DNA of 64,000 nucleotides, from contig NZ_CP028924.1 of assembly GCF_003061515.1 (NCBI RefSeq), positions 4,030,001 to 4,094,000 on the forward strand, given 5' to 3'. How positions within the stretch are numbered: position 1 is the stretch's first letter; every line of letters begins with the position of its first letter. Positions 9,477 to 17,763 of this stretch are shown here, piece after piece. Source of the DNA: Colwellia sp. Arc7-D. GTDB taxonomy: Bacteria; Pseudomonadota; Gammaproteobacteria; Enterobacterales; Alteromonadaceae. The position numbers and the translations under genes are program-made. The notes beneath the pieces were generated by a model. The model searched no databases. It worked only from the letters and a program-made list of their open reading frames with translations, and was not told the DNA's origin.

Positions 9477-9983
9477 TTAGCGGTATGAAATAACACTTGA
9501 GTTAAATTTCATTTGCAGGCCTTCACCTGTAGACTTAATCGCTGATTTTATACGTTCTTCTAGGTTAGATGTGGGCTGCAACCCTTGATACGCAAGAAAG
9601 AAAGTAGAAGGGACATAATATTTACCAGCGATGGATCTCAGTGACGCTAGTTTTACGGGAAGTGCCTGTAATTGAACAACTTTATCTAAATTAACATTGT
9701 ACTTATGTCGCTCTGTCGTAATATAACGTTTTTCAGTAACGTAGTTAGCAAACTCACCTTTAAGTGTTTCAAACTTTTTACGTTTACTTATTTCGCGCTC
9801 GTAAGCTTTTCTTTTGTTTTGTAGCTCCATAACCTGCATTAAGTCATCTTTTACGACATACAACTCACTATTAAGCATTGACTTAAAATAGGCTAATGTA
9901 GGTAAAATTAACGAGCAAATTACTATTAAGCCCATCGATATTCTTTTGATTTGAACAGGACTCAGCTTTTTATCCAATTGCAT
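9477..9983 (-). CDS. GspM/PilO-like inner-membrane assembly protein
   Basis: A 168-residue protein with a short cytoplasmic N-terminus, one membrane helix (about 15-33), a charged coiled coil (about 38-75) and a small C-terminal alpha/beta domain. This is the topology of GspM and PilO, which dimerise through the coiled coil and bind GspL/PilN. The ATG has a strong ribosome binding site (AAGGAG). It lies between the pilin genes and the GspL-like gene; the usual order is GspL then GspM, so the order here is reversed. Function is inferred from topology and context rather than from sequence identity. Confidence 0.55.
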   Translation of the reverse strand: MQLDKKLSPVQIKRISMGLIVICSLILPTLAYFKSMLNSELYVVKDDLMQVMELQNKRKAYEREISKRKKFETLKGEFANYVTEKRYITTERHKYNVNLDKVVQLQALPVKLASLRSIAGKYYVPSTFFLAYQGLQPTSNLEERIKSAIKSTGEGLQMKFNSSVISYR

Positions 9984-9998
9984 AATTTGCTCCTTAAC

Positions 9999-10025
9999 TT
10001 GCCCTTACTTTTGCTATAAGGGCAA
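9999..10025 (-). promoter_or_regulatory. Intercistronic hairpin between second pilin and assembly genes
   Basis: Perfect 9-base arms TTGCCCTTA (9999-10007) and TAAGGGCAA (10017-10025) with a 9-base loop, lying just after the stop codon of the second pilin gene on the minus-strand transcript. There is no U-run after it, so it looks like an RNA-stabilising or partial-termination element, not a full terminator. Such a hairpin downstream of major subunit genes commonly lets subunits be made in excess over assembly proteins; here that is inference. Confidence 0.6.
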
Positions 10026-10032
10026 TGTTTTT

Positions 10033-10743
10033 CTACTGGTTCATTTTGAAAATAACTTCAACTCGTGCGATCGCCGCATTGCCACTTTCGTTATCTTCAC
10101 CGATAATTGAAGGCCAAGTGTCTATAGATTTGTCAGCTGAATTGTCCATGCGAAACATACCTTTTGTTGAGTCTGGTACGCCGTCAATTAGTGTATCTAG
10201 AGCTACGGCTAAATCAGCACTCATACCCGTTATACGCATAACATTACCACTAGCAAAACTTCCTTCGTTAGCTTTACTTGGTGGCATATATTCAAAACAA
10301 ACAGTTAATTGACCGGGATTACCATTATTGTCTGCATAGGCATAGTTGTCTTCGTTGCCAACACCACGACCTTGAGGCATTTCAATACCTGCGGCTTTAA
10401 ATTCATCTTGTATATTGACTTCGTCTTCGTCTGCACAAACACTTATAATTTCTTCGTAGTCACCCGTATCTAGAATCGTATCTAATGCGGATTCATCTAG
10501 TTTTTTTGCACCGACAATTTTAGATGGCATCGCAGGATTATCTCCCACTACGGTGCCTGAACGACTATAGATTTGGTTGTAAGCTGAGGCCCAACCATCG
10601 ACAAATTTCTGCTTTATTTTTTTAATTTCGGCATCTCGTTGCATATCCATGCCGACAGAAACAGCACCTAAAATGATACCTATAACTACTAAAACTAACG
10701 CCATTTCTATTAAGGTAAAACCTTGTGATTTTCTTCTATTCAT
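10033..10743 (-). CDS. Type IV pilin-like protein 2 (putative structural subunit)
   Basis: A 236-residue protein from the ATG at 10743, chosen over an ATG seven codons upstream because GAGGA lies at the right distance before it. MNRRKSQG|FTLIEM is a perfect class III/type IVa-like prepilin site with glutamate +5, followed by a helix LVLVVIGIILGAVSVG. It is a tandem paralogue of the gene upstream: both have a tyrosine-rich segment followed by an SG or TG and VxGD (YSRSGTVVGD here), PxGRG, NPxQ and xxCFxY, and two cysteines that could form a disulfide. The stop is followed by a 9-base-pair hairpin. Probably a major or co-major pilin of the filament built by this operon. Confidence 0.82.
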   Translation of the reverse strand: MNRRKSQGFTLIEMALVLVVIGIILGAVSVGMDMQRDAEIKKIKQKFVDGWASAYNQIYSRSGTVVGDNPAMPSKIVGAKKLDESALDTILDTGDYEEIISVCADEDEVNIQDEFKAAGIEMPQGRGVGNEDNYAYADNNGNPGQLTVCFEYMPPSKANEGSFASGNVMRITGMSADLAVALDTLIDGVPDSTKGMFRMDNSADKSIDTWPSIIGEDNESGNAAIARVEVIFKMNQ

Positions 10744-10783
10744 TGTATTTCCTCTTTTGTGCAATAATTATATTTTGAGTTTA

Positions 10784-11422
10784 TTAGTTTGAAAGTTTAT
10801 AAAGTGCATCGACAACAAGGGTTCCAGATTCCCATCTAAGCAACCCTGTTGTACCATTAACCGTTTTATCGACAAGTACATCAATTTCTTCTGCAAGTTC
10901 TATTGGTAAATTCTTAATAATCATGACATTACTGTTTTTAATAACAGGGTTGTTTTTTGCCTTGTCTTTGTAACCAACTATCCAACTATCGGTATATGCA
11001 AAGCACAATTCTATTTGACGTGGGTTGCTGTCTTTATCTGTGACTACATAATTAGTTTCTTTGAATTCGCCACGCCCGGTAGGTAAGTCCATTTTCAAAT
11101 TGAGTAGCTGTACTCTTAATGTATCATCGGTGTCTTCATCATCTACAACACTATCTAAACAAATGGGATCATCTAAACTCCCATTAACTCGACCTGAAGG
11201 CGAGACAGCAGAATCTCCGAGTACACGACCCGTTAATTGATGGTATGAGCGATAAACACCGGCCCAAGGATAAATAAAATCGGTGTAAGCGGCTTTGGTA
11301 GCAGCAGATTTTTGAAGGTTTCCTGAGATGCTGACAGCACCTAGAATAAGTCCAATAATGACAAGGACTAATGACATTTCTATTAATGTAAATCCTGAAT
11401 TTTTTCTAAATGTCATATCCAT
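10784..11422 (-). CDS. Type IV pilin-like protein 1 (putative structural subunit)
   Basis: A 212-residue protein, the first gene of the filament operon. MDMTFRKNSG|FTLIEM has glycine -1 and glutamate +5 (residue 15), followed by LVLVIIGLILGAVSIS. An internal ATG two codons later is an equally good start; no ribosome binding site separates them. Shared with the next gene: the helix sequence, a Y..Y..TGRVLGD segment, PTGRG, and an ELCFAY strand, with cysteines at about 80 and 145. The duplication in tandem suggests either two structural pilins or a pilin and an initiator. The upstream 190 bases separate it from a divergent gene and should hold the operon promoter; I could not pick out a convincing -35/-10 or sigma-54 site. 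Confidence 0.82.
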   Translation of the reverse strand: MDMTFRKNSGFTLIEMSLVLVIIGLILGAVSISGNLQKSAATKAAYTDFIYPWAGVYRSYHQLTGRVLGDSAVSPSGRVNGSLDDPICLDSVVDDEDTDDTLRVQLLNLKMDLPTGRGEFKETNYVVTDKDSNPRQIELCFAYTDSWIVGYKDKAKNNPVIKNSNVMIIKNLPIELAEEIDVLVDKTVNGTTGLLRWESGTLVVDALYKLSN

Positions 11423-11611
11423 ATTCTATTATTATTTTTGTTATATTTATCAGTCTATTTCATAACACAAATTGTTACAAGTTACTTTCAATTAATTACA
11501 TCTATTAACAGTTTAAGGTAGTGTTAAGAATTACAACGCTATACTTTCACACCTCATTTAATTAATATTGACGATTGAAGATAGCAACTAACTGGATGTT
11601 CGAATCGAGGC

Positions 11612-12229
11612 ATGAAAAATAAAAACATAAAAACTATTAAAATTAGAATTTGGTTTGGTAAAGTATTTTTCGAGTCATTTTTGATTATGATCAGTATTTT
11701 AGCCGCACTTGCTATCCAAGAATGGAGTGACACAAAAGCTAAAGAAAACATGGTTTTACGATCTATTAGCGCCTTTAAGCAAGAGGCTCATCAAAGCTTA
11801 AATTGGCTAGATGATTCATCACCCTACCATAAGGGTTTATATCAGCTAATTGTGAAAATGAGTATGGAAAATCGCTCAGTTACAGGCGAGGAAATAAGAC
11901 AATTACTTGATGGATTAAACCCATATATGCTTAGAGCGAGCTCATGGGATACTATGGTTGATACTGGTGTTTTACAATATATGGATTTAGACTTAGTTTC
12001 TGCATTATCATTAACTCAAAATATCCAGAAGCGCTTCGAGAAACTTTATAACGAAGGCTTACGTGAATTAATTAAAGAAACGTTTGATTTGAACGGAAAT
12101 TCTGGTGTACTGCTTTACATTACAATTAGATTTTTTAAAGAAATTACAGAAGCAGAAGAAGAAATGCTGACGGTAAACTCTCAAGTAATAGAGTTACTGA
12201 GTCAGCATCAAAAAAAGCTACTAGAATAA
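11612..12229 (+). CDS. Small membrane-anchored protein, DUF6090-like
   Basis: A 205-residue protein with one N-terminal hydrophobic segment (about 19-37, FESFLIMISILAALAIQEW) and a long, mostly helical soluble part. The helix followed by QEWSDTKAKE, the later SSWDTMVDTGVLQYMD and the helical SALSLTQNIQKRFEKLYN resemble the DUF6090-type family seen in marine Bacteroidetes and gammaproteobacteria; this is recognition by pattern and not by alignment. Function unknown. It is divergent from the filament operon and convergent with the PstS-like gene, 10 bases apart, so it is probably transcribed alone. Confidence 0.6.
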   Translation: MKNKNIKTIKIRIWFGKVFFESFLIMISILAALAIQEWSDTKAKENMVLRSISAFKQEAHQSLNWLDDSSPYHKGLYQLIVKMSMENRSVTGEEIRQLLDGLNPYMLRASSWDTMVDTGVLQYMDLDLVSALSLTQNIQKRFEKLYNEGLRELIKETFDLNGNSGVLLYITIRFFKEITEAEEEMLTVNSQVIELLSQHQKKLLE

Positions 12230-12239
12230 TGATTAAAAA

Positions 12240-12734
12240 CTACCAAGGGTAGCCATCTTCGCTAGGAAGCTTCCCATCAATCATCAACACTTTTACGCCT
12301 GGCTTTATTTCAGAAAACGGTACAAATGCGATAGCGCCAGGAATCACATTGATTAAATCAATTGCCATGTCAGACGTATAAACTACTTTAGGGCCTGAAG
12401 CGACTTCAGCCTTAAACATTTTTTGGATCCAGTATTTTCGAAATTGTTGTTCATTCATTGAGTAAATCTGTTCTAACACCAAACTACGTGTTGTAGAGAT
12501 AGGCGCTCGAATAAGTAAAATAATTCGTTTATTATCAGGCCAAAACTGTTGTTCTGAGCGAAAAATACGTGATACTTCACTCTTACTTAAACCATCTAAT
12601 GTTGAACTAGCATTAACAACTATGGCTAAGGGATCATGCTTTTTCGACTCTTGTGCTTTAGATGTTGTTACAACCAAAAACGGAGCCATAAATAAACATA
12701 TGGATAAAAATTTACGGGTAAATAACACTTTCAT
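12240..12734 (-). CDS. PstS-like periplasmic phosphate-binding domain protein
   Basis: A 164-residue protein with a signal peptide (about 1-27, ending SKAQ) and a single small domain: AIVVNASSTLDGLSKSEVSRIF, then WPDNKRIILLIR, FRKYWIQKMF and IDLINVIPGAIAFVPFSE. These are hallmarks of the short single-domain PstS-like proteins (PBP-like family) of gammaproteobacteria: the LS..EV..IF motif and the PGAIAFV strand. Full PstS proteins are about 320 residues, so this is a minimal version and may sense, rather than transport, an anion. It lies 34 bases after an outer-membrane barrel gene on the same strand, which suggests a joint role at the cell surface. Confidence 0.75.
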   Translation of the reverse strand: MKVLFTRKFLSICLFMAPFLVVTTSKAQESKKHDPLAIVVNASSTLDGLSKSEVSRIFRSEQQFWPDNKRIILLIRAPISTTRSLVLEQIYSMNEQQFRKYWIQKMFKAEVASGPKVVYTSDMAIDLINVIPGAIAFVPFSEIKPGVKVLMIDGKLPSEDGYPW

Positions 12735-12768
12735 TCCTTACAAACTTAACAGTTTTTTGGGTTGGTAT

Positions 12769-13860
12769 TTAATCTAAAACAAAACTCAACTGTAGCTCAG
12801 CTATGTCGTTTTTATTCTTGTGAATGCCTAACTTTTCAGTTCGGTATTCAAGCTTTAAAGAGGCATAGTTAGAAAAATCATACCTAATACCACCTGTTAT
12901 ACTTTCATAGTTCTGATCTTGTTTGATTAACACATCTTCTCGATCGATTTTTACCTTGTCGAGGCGCGCATAAGGTTGAAAATCTTGCCAACTTTTCGCT
13001 AACCTATATGCAATTTGCACATAATAGGCATTTCCATGAGTTTCAGCTTTATCTCCATCTTTCTCTTTATGTTTAAATTGGATAGCTTCAGCAATAATTT
13101 CAGGGTTTCTACGTTCAAGTGCTACATATAACCCTATTATTTCATCAGTGATAGTAGTTGCCGTTTGTGCTGCGGCATTTTCTACTGGTATTGTATCTGT
13201 AAAATAACTTAAACCGATATTTAAACCAGGAAAAGCTCTAGGTCTACTATATATTTGCAACGTAGTTGCATTTTCACCAACTGACGCATCTTGATGAGCA
13301 TGTTCATTAACTTGGGCACGTGCAAAGTTTTGATGTAATCCTTGACCGTAACCTATTCGATATCCAAGACCTAAATCTGTATTAATAAAATCACCTTCTA
13401 ACAATAATCCTTTAAAATGAATAGGGACAATTGCACTGCCAAATTTAAATGAGGATGGTCTATTAATTGAGGTTTGTAACCAAGCACCGTGGTGAAAAGT
13501 CGCGTTCCAATAACCTACCGGTGTATGGAATTTACCAACAGAAAGTTTAAATAAGTCATTAAAATCATAGCGAAAAATCAGCCTTTCAACTGTGCTTTCA
13601 AACCCACTATCAGTCTCCGTTACAGCTATTTCCCCAAAAATTGTGGAGTTTTGATCAATACTACTGATAACTTGTGCGACCACTTGGCCTAATTTAAATT
13701 TTTTATTCTCTGTATCGTATTTAATGTCAGAAAAGCCAATAACCTTAATCGTTGGGTATTGGTAGTTATCGAAATATTGTTCTGTAACCCCAGTAAATGG
13801 AATAGCTAATAAAACTAATGCTAATAGTTTTTTATAACTATATTTAAATATGCCTAACAT
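12769..13860 (-). CDS. Outer-membrane beta-barrel porin-like protein
   Basis: A 363-residue protein with a signal peptide (about 1-26) followed by many short amphipathic strands with alternating residues and aromatic belts, for example RLIFRYDFNDLFKLSVGKFH, TPVGYWNATFHHGAWLQTS and YGQGLHQNF, ending with ELQLSFVLD. The segment S.GKF.TPVGYWN...H is typical of barrels related to OprO/OprP-like or DcaP-like porins that are usually linked to anion uptake. Gene order with the PstS-like protein implies that both serve the same solute or sensing task. The substrate cannot be read from the sequence. Start is supported by the signal peptide. Confidence 0.7.
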   Translation of the reverse strand: MLGIFKYSYKKLLALVLLAIPFTGVTEQYFDNYQYPTIKVIGFSDIKYDTENKKFKLGQVVAQVISSIDQNSTIFGEIAVTETDSGFESTVERLIFRYDFNDLFKLSVGKFHTPVGYWNATFHHGAWLQTSINRPSSFKFGSAIVPIHFKGLLLEGDFINTDLGLGYRIGYGQGLHQNFARAQVNEHAHQDASVGENATTLQIYSRPRAFPGLNIGLSYFTDTIPVENAAAQTATTITDEIIGLYVALERRNPEIIAEAIQFKHKEKDGDKAETHGNAYYVQIAYRLAKSWQDFQPYARLDKVKIDREDVLIKQDQNYESITGGIRYDFSNYASLKLEYRTEKLGIHKNKNDIAELQLSFVLD

Positions 13861-14011
13861 CCAAAATACAGCCTGATTATATTCTAATAATTTTCGATAA
13901 TACCACAGTCGTTATATAAAGCTCCATATTACGACAATATATAATGTGTAGTGGTCAAGTAAAAATAACCACAAATTTGTATTCAATCCAATATCTTTTT
14001 TTCAGGCTGAA

Positions 14012-14165
14012 TCATCGGTAAACCTGAGTACTTACTGTGCAACCTAACTTTGCCAAAACACCTAATAATACAGCTAGTTGTTGAACTTCCATCCTCAATA
14101 CGAGTAATACGCTATTTAAGTGCACCAACTTCAAGTTAATCTGGTGTAGCATTGAATTTTACACA
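14012..14165 (-). pseudogene. Decayed XRE/HipB-type helix-turn-helix regulator fragment
   Basis: In the minus strand, two adjacent frames together spell the end of a small helix-turn-helix antitoxin-like protein: one frame gives RITRIEDGSSTTS, the recognition-helix part, interrupted upstream by TAG and TAA codons; a shifted frame continues as LAVLLGVLAKLGCTVSTQ and stops at 14012. The order ..RIE.GS.T..L..LL..L..LGC is typical of XRE antitoxins. No intact open frame remains and no toxin-like partner was seen, so this is a remnant. Confidence 0.4.
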
Positions 14166-14381
14166 TATTAATTTATTAGCTAGATCGTTAATTCGATCGA
14201 AACAGCTGATTCCGATTTTCGAGGGCTCTTCCGCTTTAACTATTTAATTCTTTTTTTATTTCTAATATATTCAACAATTAGCTTAGTGTTTAGCTCAACC
14301 TTAAGCGTAAAGTCATAAATTATTTTGTTGCTGTACCTTGCTCAAGATTTTGATTTTGATTTTGATTTTAGATAGGAAGAC
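14166..14381. other. Intergenic region with GATTTT tandem repeat
   Basis: No gene seen. It contains four perfect copies of the hexamer GATTTT at 14346-14369, just beyond the stop codon of the TonB receptor gene. The rest is AT-rich and without a clear terminator. Confidence 0.5.
14346..14369. repeat. Hexanucleotide tandem repeat (GATTTT)x4
   Basis: Four perfect head-to-tail copies, 12 bases outside the 3' end of the STN-containing TonB receptor gene. Being downstream of the stop it should not cause phase variation of the receptor, although slippage could alter the transcript end. Confidence 0.85.
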
Positions 14382-17351
14382 TTACAAGTCCCATGACATA
14401 CGCAGGTAATAATAACCGCCGTTAAATCCCATCGGCGAATTAAGTGGGTAAATAGCCCCTAAAAATCCCGATGTTCGCCCTTTACTGTATTCATCAGGAA
14501 AGACGTCAAAAATATTATTAGCACCTAAAGCTACCGTTAAACTCTCATTAATTTCATAAGAAAACTCAACATCTGTTATGACAATTGCATTCACTTTCTC
14601 AATAAGCGATACGTCATTAAACTGTGCATTGTAAAAACTGCCATAGTAGTTAACACGTAACATGCTACTTAAATGGCCTTGCTTTTGAGAATAGGTTAAT
14701 ACGGCTCGGTTATTTGGAATGCCTTCTTCACGCTCTTTGCGAGCATTAACATTCGCAATAGGGCTCTTACTGTCAAAACCACCTAACTTTGTTTCTGTAT
14801 AGTTATAGGCGAGTGATACTAAGCTGTTATGGCTAATAAACTCCAATGGCAAACTGGCAACTAAGTCAAATCCCTGTGTTATTGAGTCGAAATCATTAGC
14901 ATAATATTGAATACTGGTGACGTTTGATTTAACCCCTGAGGTGGCTAATAATCTTGTATCTACAGCAGTTACATCACTCGAAAATAAAGATAGCCTGTCA
15001 TCAACATCAATAAGAAAATAATCCAAGGTAATATTTGCTGGTCCTATATCCGATAATAAACCAATACTAAAGCTAGTTGCAGTTTCTGGTTCAAGGCCAC
15101 CACCAGATCGTGCGACAGCAATCGGACTTAACGCACTTACTAGCTGTGATCGTTGTTGCACTACAACACCATTAACGATTGAATTTGAGGTAGATATGCG
15201 TTGCAAAGTAGATTGACCCACAGTCGGAGCCCGAAATGCCGTACTCAGTGTTGAGCGTATGGCTATTTCATCGCTGAGCTGTAATCGGGATGACACTTTC
15301 CCGTCAAAAGTATTGCCTATTTTGGCGATATCTTCATACCTGATCGCCAGCGACATAGAGAGCGCTTCTGTAATGTCGCTTTCTATATCTAAATATACGG
15401 CATTAGATATGCGATCATTAATACTAGCGGTCTCGGGTGAGAAACCAGGAAAGCCATTTGCTCCGACCGCCTCACTATTATTATCAAAAGGTCCTGCCTG
15501 ATAAGATGCCGTTTCGCCCGTAACAATCTCAAATTTTTCGAAATGAGTTTGGTAGCCAAAGGCAACATTCAAGTCTGACTCAAAATCAACGTTAATTGGG
15601 TAAGTAAAATCAGCGTTAAATACACCTTCGGTTTGTATTTGAGAACCAAGCTCAAAGTCACTGGGTGAATTTTCACCTAATGAGGCATTAACACTATTGC
15701 GTAGTTTGTAATCATTGCGATTTCTCCCAACGACCATACTAATATCATACGTTAGATCGGCATTATTTTTAATTAGCGAGCCTCGTAGGCCTACCGCGAG
15801 ACTTTCATCGGTTACTCTGCCGCCAAATCGTGGAGTAAAGCCACCAGGAAAACGCTCATTAAAAGCAAAGCAATTGGGATTAGCTGAAACAGCCGCTAAA
15901 GCTTCAGCATCACCCGGACTACCAGGAAGAGTGGGTACTGGACAATTACCGGTGTTATTACTCGTCATATCAAAAAATAGTCGTGTGCCATCATTTGGAT
16001 TCGTAAATACACTTGCTCGGGTATTAGGATTGCGATAATAAAAGCTGCCATCAATATCGCGCTGCGCCCAATTTCCAAACATATAAAGTTGTTGGTATTG
16101 ATTTTTAGCGCCAATATCCATCTCCAAATGACCGAATAGCTTGATATTGTTGCTAATTTTTGGAGCACCCCAAATAACAACAGGATCTTGTATATCGTCC
16201 GCACTGATACCGCTATCAATCAACGACTGTACTGCAGGATCTTGAATTCCACGAGAAGTGCTGTCACTTTCTGAAAGTTGGAATGAAAAATTAGCACTGC
16301 CACTACTACCAATTTGGCTACCTAGAATACCAGACAATTCGAGCGTCGAACCATCTCCAGCGTAGTATTGGCCTGTACTTACTTCAATTCGGCTGATATC
16401 TGCACTGTTTTCTAAACGAAAATTAATAACCCCCGCGATGGCATCAGAACCATATTGCGCGGCCGCACCATCACGTAAAACTTCAACACTTTTTAAAGCA
16501 ATACTCGGAATAGGTTCAAGATCAACACCATGAGCGCCAATATTCAACCCTGAGATAAATTCATAGATCACGCCACTGCGATGACGCCGTTTACCATTCA
16601 CTAATATTAGCGTGCTATCGGTTGGCAATCCTCTAAGGTTAGCAGGTCTTACCATAGTACCTGCATCACTAATGGCTTCTTGACTGGTATTATAAGAAGG
16701 AATAACACTCGACAAACTGAATATTAGGTCGTTATTGCCTTGCGAGCTTAAATCACGTTTATTGATGATATCTAATGGCGCTAAAGCACTGCTTGGCGAT
16801 CTATTGATTCGACGAGAGCCAATTATTTGAATACGCTCAGCTTCGACTTCGTTAGTTAATTTTTTTTCTTCAGTTATTGCTTGAAAAGAAAAATCTATAT
16901 CAGGTAAATTAGCAGTAAGAAAATCAGGTCCAAAGAGAATATTATCCATTTGATGTTTGAGATGGTTTTTTAAGAACACATCAATAGCAAAATTTTTACC
17001 ATTATAATCATAATTGCTTAGCTCCGAAGACACCGCGATAACACGTTTTTCAGTAGCAAAAGCACTAAGAGGCGTGTTTAAAAGTAACTGCCCTAAAGCA
17101 TCTTCAAGTGAGTAAGTACCAAAAAGTGGATTACTAACAACAATGATAGAATCATCAAATGGATATATGAGTGAATAACCCGATATTGTGGCTAATTTAT
17201 CTAAAGCCTGAGCAGCAGACATGGCAGGGAGTTCAAATTGGTAGCGCTCAGCGGCTTTACACGCCAAAGCATTACCGAAAAATAGCAAAGAGAATGCAAT
17301 AATAAATTGACGGTATTTTATTTTTTGTTGTTTTAGTGACCAACTACGCAC
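14382..17351 (-). CDS. TonB-dependent receptor with N-terminal STN signalling domain
   Basis: A 989-residue outer-membrane receptor. After a signal peptide (about 13-33) comes a secretin/TonB short N-terminal (STN) domain at about 37-106 (FELPAMSAAQALDKLATISG ... LEDALGQLL), the part that contacts FecR-type anti-sigma factors. A linker leads to the plug domain (about 175-310; NLRGLPTDSTLILVNGKRRH, VEVLRDGAAAQYGSDAIAGVINF) and a 22-strand barrel ending YYYLRMSWDL. The start is GTG with only a weak GAGA upstream, but the signal peptide fits it. It is a paralogue of the receptor upstream, from which it is separated by a terminator. Substrate not determinable; the domain layout predicts that this receptor reports ligand binding to the FecR/sigma pair at 20.5-22.1 kb. 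Confidence 0.9.
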   Translation of the reverse strand: MRSWSLKQQKIKYRQFIIAFSLLFFGNALACKAAERYQFELPAMSAAQALDKLATISGYSLIYPFDDSIIVVSNPLFGTYSLEDALGQLLLNTPLSAFATEKRVIAVSSELSNYDYNGKNFAIDVFLKNHLKHQMDNILFGPDFLTANLPDIDFSFQAITEEKKLTNEVEAERIQIIGSRRINRSPSSALAPLDIINKRDLSSQGNNDLIFSLSSVIPSYNTSQEAISDAGTMVRPANLRGLPTDSTLILVNGKRRHRSGVIYEFISGLNIGAHGVDLEPIPSIALKSVEVLRDGAAAQYGSDAIAGVINFRLENSADISRIEVSTGQYYAGDGSTLELSGILGSQIGSSGSANFSFQLSESDSTSRGIQDPAVQSLIDSGISADDIQDPVVIWGAPKISNNIKLFGHLEMDIGAKNQYQQLYMFGNWAQRDIDGSFYYRNPNTRASVFTNPNDGTRLFFDMTSNNTGNCPVPTLPGSPGDAEALAAVSANPNCFAFNERFPGGFTPRFGGRVTDESLAVGLRGSLIKNNADLTYDISMVVGRNRNDYKLRNSVNASLGENSPSDFELGSQIQTEGVFNADFTYPINVDFESDLNVAFGYQTHFEKFEIVTGETASYQAGPFDNNSEAVGANGFPGFSPETASINDRISNAVYLDIESDITEALSMSLAIRYEDIAKIGNTFDGKVSSRLQLSDEIAIRSTLSTAFRAPTVGQSTLQRISTSNSIVNGVVVQQRSQLVSALSPIAVARSGGGLEPETATSFSIGLLSDIGPANITLDYFLIDVDDRLSLFSSDVTAVDTRLLATSGVKSNVTSIQYYANDFDSITQGFDLVASLPLEFISHNSLVSLAYNYTETKLGGFDSKSPIANVNARKEREEGIPNNRAVLTYSQKQGHLSSMLRVNYYGSFYNAQFNDVSLIEKVNAIVITDVEFSYEINESLTVALGANNIFDVFPDEYSKGRTSGFLGAIYPLNSPMGFNGGYYYLRMSWDL

Positions 17352-17710
17352 TTAACAAATATCTCACGTTTTTTATTCTTCACTCAAAAGTGCTCTATCT
17401 TGATGGTTATATTATGAACGCAGTTTGACTGGAGTTACTAGTTATTTTTCCTAATTTATTTATTTCGTTAACAATCTAAATCATAAGCTAATCATTAGCT
17501 CTCTCGATAATCTGACAATATGACATTAACCTGCGAGCAAAGGCCAAGTTCCGCTTCTAATTTCATGCTATATTTTTTTGCAAGTCAGCTTAATAAATAC
17601 CGCCAATGACGAATAGTAATTCATATTGTCTACTCACTGAGTGTAATAGCGGTCAAAGTCGCTGTTTCTAATGCAGATAAAGCTATGAATAGTTATCAAG
17701 CATTAGACAT
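17352..17710. other. Intergenic region upstream of STN receptor
   Basis: About 360 bases without an open frame or recognisable RNA. It should contain the promoter of the downstream receptor, because a terminator lies at its right end; no convincing sigma-70, Fur or ECF-type promoter sequence was identified by eye. Confidence 0.4.
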
Positions 17711-17739
17711 AAAAAAACCCAGCCAAAGCTGGGTTTTTT
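17711..17739 (-). terminator. Rho-independent terminator after TonB receptor
   Basis: Stem ACCCAGC/GCTGGGT with loop CAAA, flanked by A7 on the left and T6 on the right, so it can work in both directions. On the minus strand it sits 25 bases past the stop of the receptor at 17764 and separates the two receptor genes. Confidence 0.92.
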
Positions 17740-17763
17740 ATATCAACAATATGCTAGCTGATA

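Noticed and set aside
1..11422. Assignment as a standard type II secretion or MSHA operon
   Set aside because: Gene order, pseudopilin sizes and the lack of gspD/E/F or mshL/E/G in the window do not support a confident name.
11423..11611. Sigma-54 promoter for the filament operon
   Set aside because: No TGGCAC-N5-TTGCT-like match could be seen in the divergent gap.
14346..14369. Tandem repeat as a phase-variation switch or CRISPR
   Set aside because: Only four hexamers without spacers, located after a stop codon; it cannot shift the reading frame of the receptor.
15259..16219. Open frames of 80-107 residues inside the TonB receptor
   Set aside because: Antisense or out-of-frame shadows of an intact receptor gene with full plug and barrel motifs.
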